Source: Brevibacterium picturae (lineage in GTDB: Bacteria; Actinomycetota; Actinomycetes; Actinomycetales; Brevibacteriaceae). Taken from it: a stretch of 7,507 nucleotides of DNA. Below the pieces are notes generated by a model, which did no database searches, was not told where the DNA came from, and saw only the letters and a list, made by a program, of their open reading frames with translations. Each line of letters starts with the position of its first letter. Position 1 is the first letter of the stretch. Location: the NCBI RefSeq assembly GCF_030453725.1, contig NZ_JAKDJU010000147.1, positions 1 to 7,507 on the forward strand. Direction: 5' to 3'. A program made the translations under genes and the position numbers. Below, piece by piece: positions 6,188 to 7,507 of the stretch.

Positions 6188-6196
6188 TGCGGGAGC
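6174..6196. repeat. 23-bp direct repeat, copy 2
   Basis: This is an identical copy of 6142-6164. It supplies the second CCCAGCGC arm (6180-6187), which can pair with the shared GCGCTGGG arm at 6169-6176. Confidence 0.9.
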
Positions 6197-6200
6197 TGGG

Positions 6201-6231
6201 GTGCCCGCAATGGGGCGTCCTGTGCGGGTGC
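6201..6231 (+). repeat. Small inverted repeat, possible RNA hairpin
   Basis: GTGCCCGCA (6201-6209) can pair with TGCGGGTGC (6223-6231) in plus-strand RNA as nine pairs including two G-U, around a 13-base loop. It is one element in the series of hairpins after the operon. Confidence 0.4.
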
Positions 6232-6270
6232 TGGGAGTTGTCGTGGGGGCTGTTCGGAGAAGCAGCTCGA

Positions 6271-6316
6271 TCGAAGTTTCAGAGCTCGGGTTTAAAGGCG
6301 AGCTCTGAAACTTCGA
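6271..6316. terminator. Perfect 18-bp inverted repeat, probable bidirectional terminator
   Basis: TCGAAGTTTCAGAGCTCG (6271-6288) is followed after a 10-base loop (GGTTTAAAGG) by its exact reverse complement at 6299-6316. It lies between convergent genes, as a shared terminator would. Neither side carries a T-run, so it is not a textbook intrinsic terminator. It may instead be a dispersed genomic palindrome or a protein-binding site. The structure is certain; the function is inferred. Confidence 0.6.
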
Positions 6317-6423
6317 AGCAGCCTCAATGAGACTTCCATCTGGCCGAGGCCGGCAGCTTTCGCCTGGCCGTCTGTGCCTCACCTTGTCTGGGGCCAGCGG
6401 CTGCGGAGCTCTACAGCCGAAGC

Positions 6424-6474
6424 CAGGCTGAGTTGGTTGCCGCAGGCTGAGCTGATTGCAACCAGCTCGGCCTG
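6424..6474 (+). repeat. Tandem 17-bp repeat overlapping an inverted repeat
   Basis: CAGGCTGAGTTGGTTGC (6424-6440) recurs as CAGGCTGAGCTGATTGC (6443-6459), 15 of 17 matching with a 19-bp period. The first copy also pairs with GCAACCAGCTCGGCCTG (6458-6474) along 17 positions. The only two mismatches become G-U pairs in plus-strand RNA and would be A/C mismatches in minus-strand RNA. The hairpin therefore favours transcripts arriving from the Pip side. Confidence 0.6.
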
Positions 6475-6549
6475 ACTCAGACTGCTCAGCCGCACAGTTT
6501 CAGGCAGCCCGGCCACGCAGCATCATGCCGCTGGGAGCCTGGACGAGCC

Positions 6550-7507
6550 TCAGATGAGGTCGAGGATCGCCGTGGCGGCGGCGTGGGAGTCGGCCAGTGT
6601 GGCGGCGTTCGTATTGGGGTTCGCCGCGATCGCCAGCCCCCACTGGACCGAAGAGAGTTGGATGGACAGCGCGAATCGGCGGGGGTGCGCTGCACCGTCG
6701 ACATCGATCGTGCGGTAAGGCCGCGGCGTCAGCGCCAGCCCGTTGAGGAACTTCTCGCGACCATCGTCCAGGGTCAGGCGTGCCGGCGTGAGCTGGCCGC
6801 GTTCGACCATCCCGTGCACCAGCACATCCGCGGCCCGTGAGACCGCATTCGTCGGTGAAGCCGCATCGATGACGACGCTTCCCGTGATTCCACCGTCTAC
6901 CTGCGCCGAGGTGACTGTGAAGATCTGCGGCAGCGGATCCCCGCTCACGAGTGTGCTGCTCTCGCCGGGCGGAGCGCCGTCCCCAGACGCTGTTGCGGCG
7001 TCCGCGTCCGTCGACGGGACGACGTCGGGGTTCGCCTCGATGCGCATATCCGGGCCGATGAACTCGACAAGACCGGCTTCGGCCAGGGCGAGGAGCTCGG
7101 CGATGCGCTGTGGGGGAGGTCCGTCGCAGATGCCGGAGACGAAGCTTTCGAACCAGCCGCAGATCTCCATATCGATGCTGACCCGGTCGATGTGACCGGC
7201 GACGATGAGCTCCTTGAGCAGCAGACGAGACTGCCAGAGCACGGTGAACAGCGATTTCTCGGCGCTGCCTTCGGGCCCGGCGAGGGAATCGTGGAGGTCG
7301 GTGCGGAGGAAGTCGAGCATCCACTCGTGCAGCGAGTTCGACTCTCTGGCCCCGCGGCTGTCGAACCGGTGCCCCTCGAGAGGGTTGAGCAGTTCGTGCA
7401 GAGACATGCGGTAGGCGGGGTCGGGGACGAGGCTCTCCTCGATCTCCGACCACGCGAAGGCCTCACGTGTGACACGGCCCTGACGCGCGGCCTCGGTGGC
7501 TCCATTG
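6550..7507 (-). CDS. FAD/NAD(P)-binding protein, C-terminal part (5' end outside window)
   Basis: The frame is open from the window edge to the TGA at 6552-6550, giving 318 visible residues. The start is not in the window: the reading frame continues upstream of the internal Met at 7407 with family-like sequence (REAFAWSEIEESLVPDPAYR). The visible part resembles the C-terminal half of the long actinobacterial FAD/NAD(P)-binding proteins. Hallmarks are a helical segment with LFTVLWQSRLLLKELIV, then SGICDGPPPQRIAELLALAEAGLVEFIGPD, and near the end a PYRTIDVDGAAHPRRFALS strand region followed by NTNAATLADSHAAATAIL. The nucleotide-binding Rossmann motif would lie upstream, so the flavin call rests on recall of the family and not on a visible GxGxxG. 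A low-complexity Ala/Asp/Ser/Pro stretch (7038-6928) looks like a lineage-specific loop. The substrate is unknown. The gene converges on the MMPL-Pip operon and is probably unrelated to it. Confidence 0.7.
   Translation of the reverse strand, partial: NGATEAARQGRVTREAFAWSEIEESLVPDPAYRMSLHELLNPLEGHRFDSRGARESNSLHEWMLDFLRTDLHDSLAGPEGSAEKSLFTVLWQSRLLLKELIVAGHIDRVSIDMEICGWFESFVSGICDGPPPQRIAELLALAEAGLVEFIGPDMRIEANPDVVPSTDADAATASGDGAPPGESSTLVSGDPLPQIFTVTSAQVDGGITGSVVIDAASPTNAVSRAADVLVHGMVERGQLTPARLTLDDGREKFLNGLALTPRPYRTIDVDGAAHPRRFALSIQLSSVQWGLAIAANPNTNAATLADSHAAATAILDLI

Larger units (their letters stand above)
6142..6549. other. 408-bp intergenic region between convergent genes, rich in repeats and hairpins
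   Basis: No credible gene is present; short open frames here look like shadows and have no family-like sequence. Four structured segments follow one another: a 23-bp direct repeat with alternative hairpins (6142-6196), a 9-bp stem with two G-U pairs (6201-6231), a perfect 18-bp inverted repeat (6271-6316), and a 17-bp near-palindrome overlapping a tandem repeat (6424-6474). The spacing between the last two (6317-6423) shows nothing distinct. The region lies where transcription from both sides must end. Confidence 0.8.

Noticed and set aside
5598..6308. 236-codon plus-strand frame crossing the end of Pip into the intergenic region
   Set aside because: Its peptide is Arg/Gly/Asp-rich without family motifs, and it overlaps the conserved ABC-2-like part of Pip in another frame.
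7407..7407. Met at 7407 as the start of the FAD/NAD(P)-binding gene
   Set aside because: The same frame continues upstream to the window edge without a stop and with family-like sequence, so this Met is internal.
6500..7453. 317-codon minus-strand frame overlapping the FAD/NAD(P)-binding gene
   Set aside because: It is Arg/Pro-rich in composition, a frame-shifted shadow of the gene that has clear family motifs.

Overview
The window is GC-rich, with strongly GC-biased third codon positions. It encodes actinobacterial-type proteins: an MMPL-family RND transporter, a YhgE/Pip membrane protein, a TetR repressor and an actinobacterial-style FAD/NAD(P)-binding protein. I infer an actinomycete, with a Micrococcales lineage such as Brevibacterium as a guess from protein style. 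Nothing in the sequence proves the genus. I see no tRNA, rRNA, CRISPR array, insertion sequence or integrase.

Layout. (1) 59-706, minus strand: a TetR-family regulator. (2) 707-862: a divergent intergenic region holding two tandem 14-bp operators of the form ATACA-N4-TGTAT, placed just before the ribosome binding site of the next gene. (3) 863-3733, plus strand: a 956-residue MMPL transporter whose last ~190 residues look like a degenerate, fused ABC-type nucleotide-binding domain. (4) 3730-6141, plus strand: an 803-residue YhgE/Pip protein that overlaps the MMPL stop by 4 nt (GTGA). It has a very long extracellular heptad-repeat region and an ABC-2-like C-terminal membrane domain. (5) 6142-6549: a non-coding stretch between convergent genes, packed with direct repeats and hairpins, including a perfect 18-bp inverted repeat. 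(6) 6550-7507, minus strand: the C-terminal part of an FAD/NAD(P)-binding protein whose 5' end lies outside the window.

How the genes may work together. The TetR protein probably represses the MMPL-Pip operon, and perhaps itself, through the tandem operators. An inducing ligand would release an envelope export or efflux system. The most interesting point is that a pseudo-ATPase-like domain is fused to a proton-driven RND pump and translationally coupled to an ABC-2-like Pip permease. This suggests one hybrid envelope complex in which the dead ABC domain may act as a docking module rather than an engine. The fold assignment and the complex are inferences. The gene order, overlap, motifs and repeats are visible directly.
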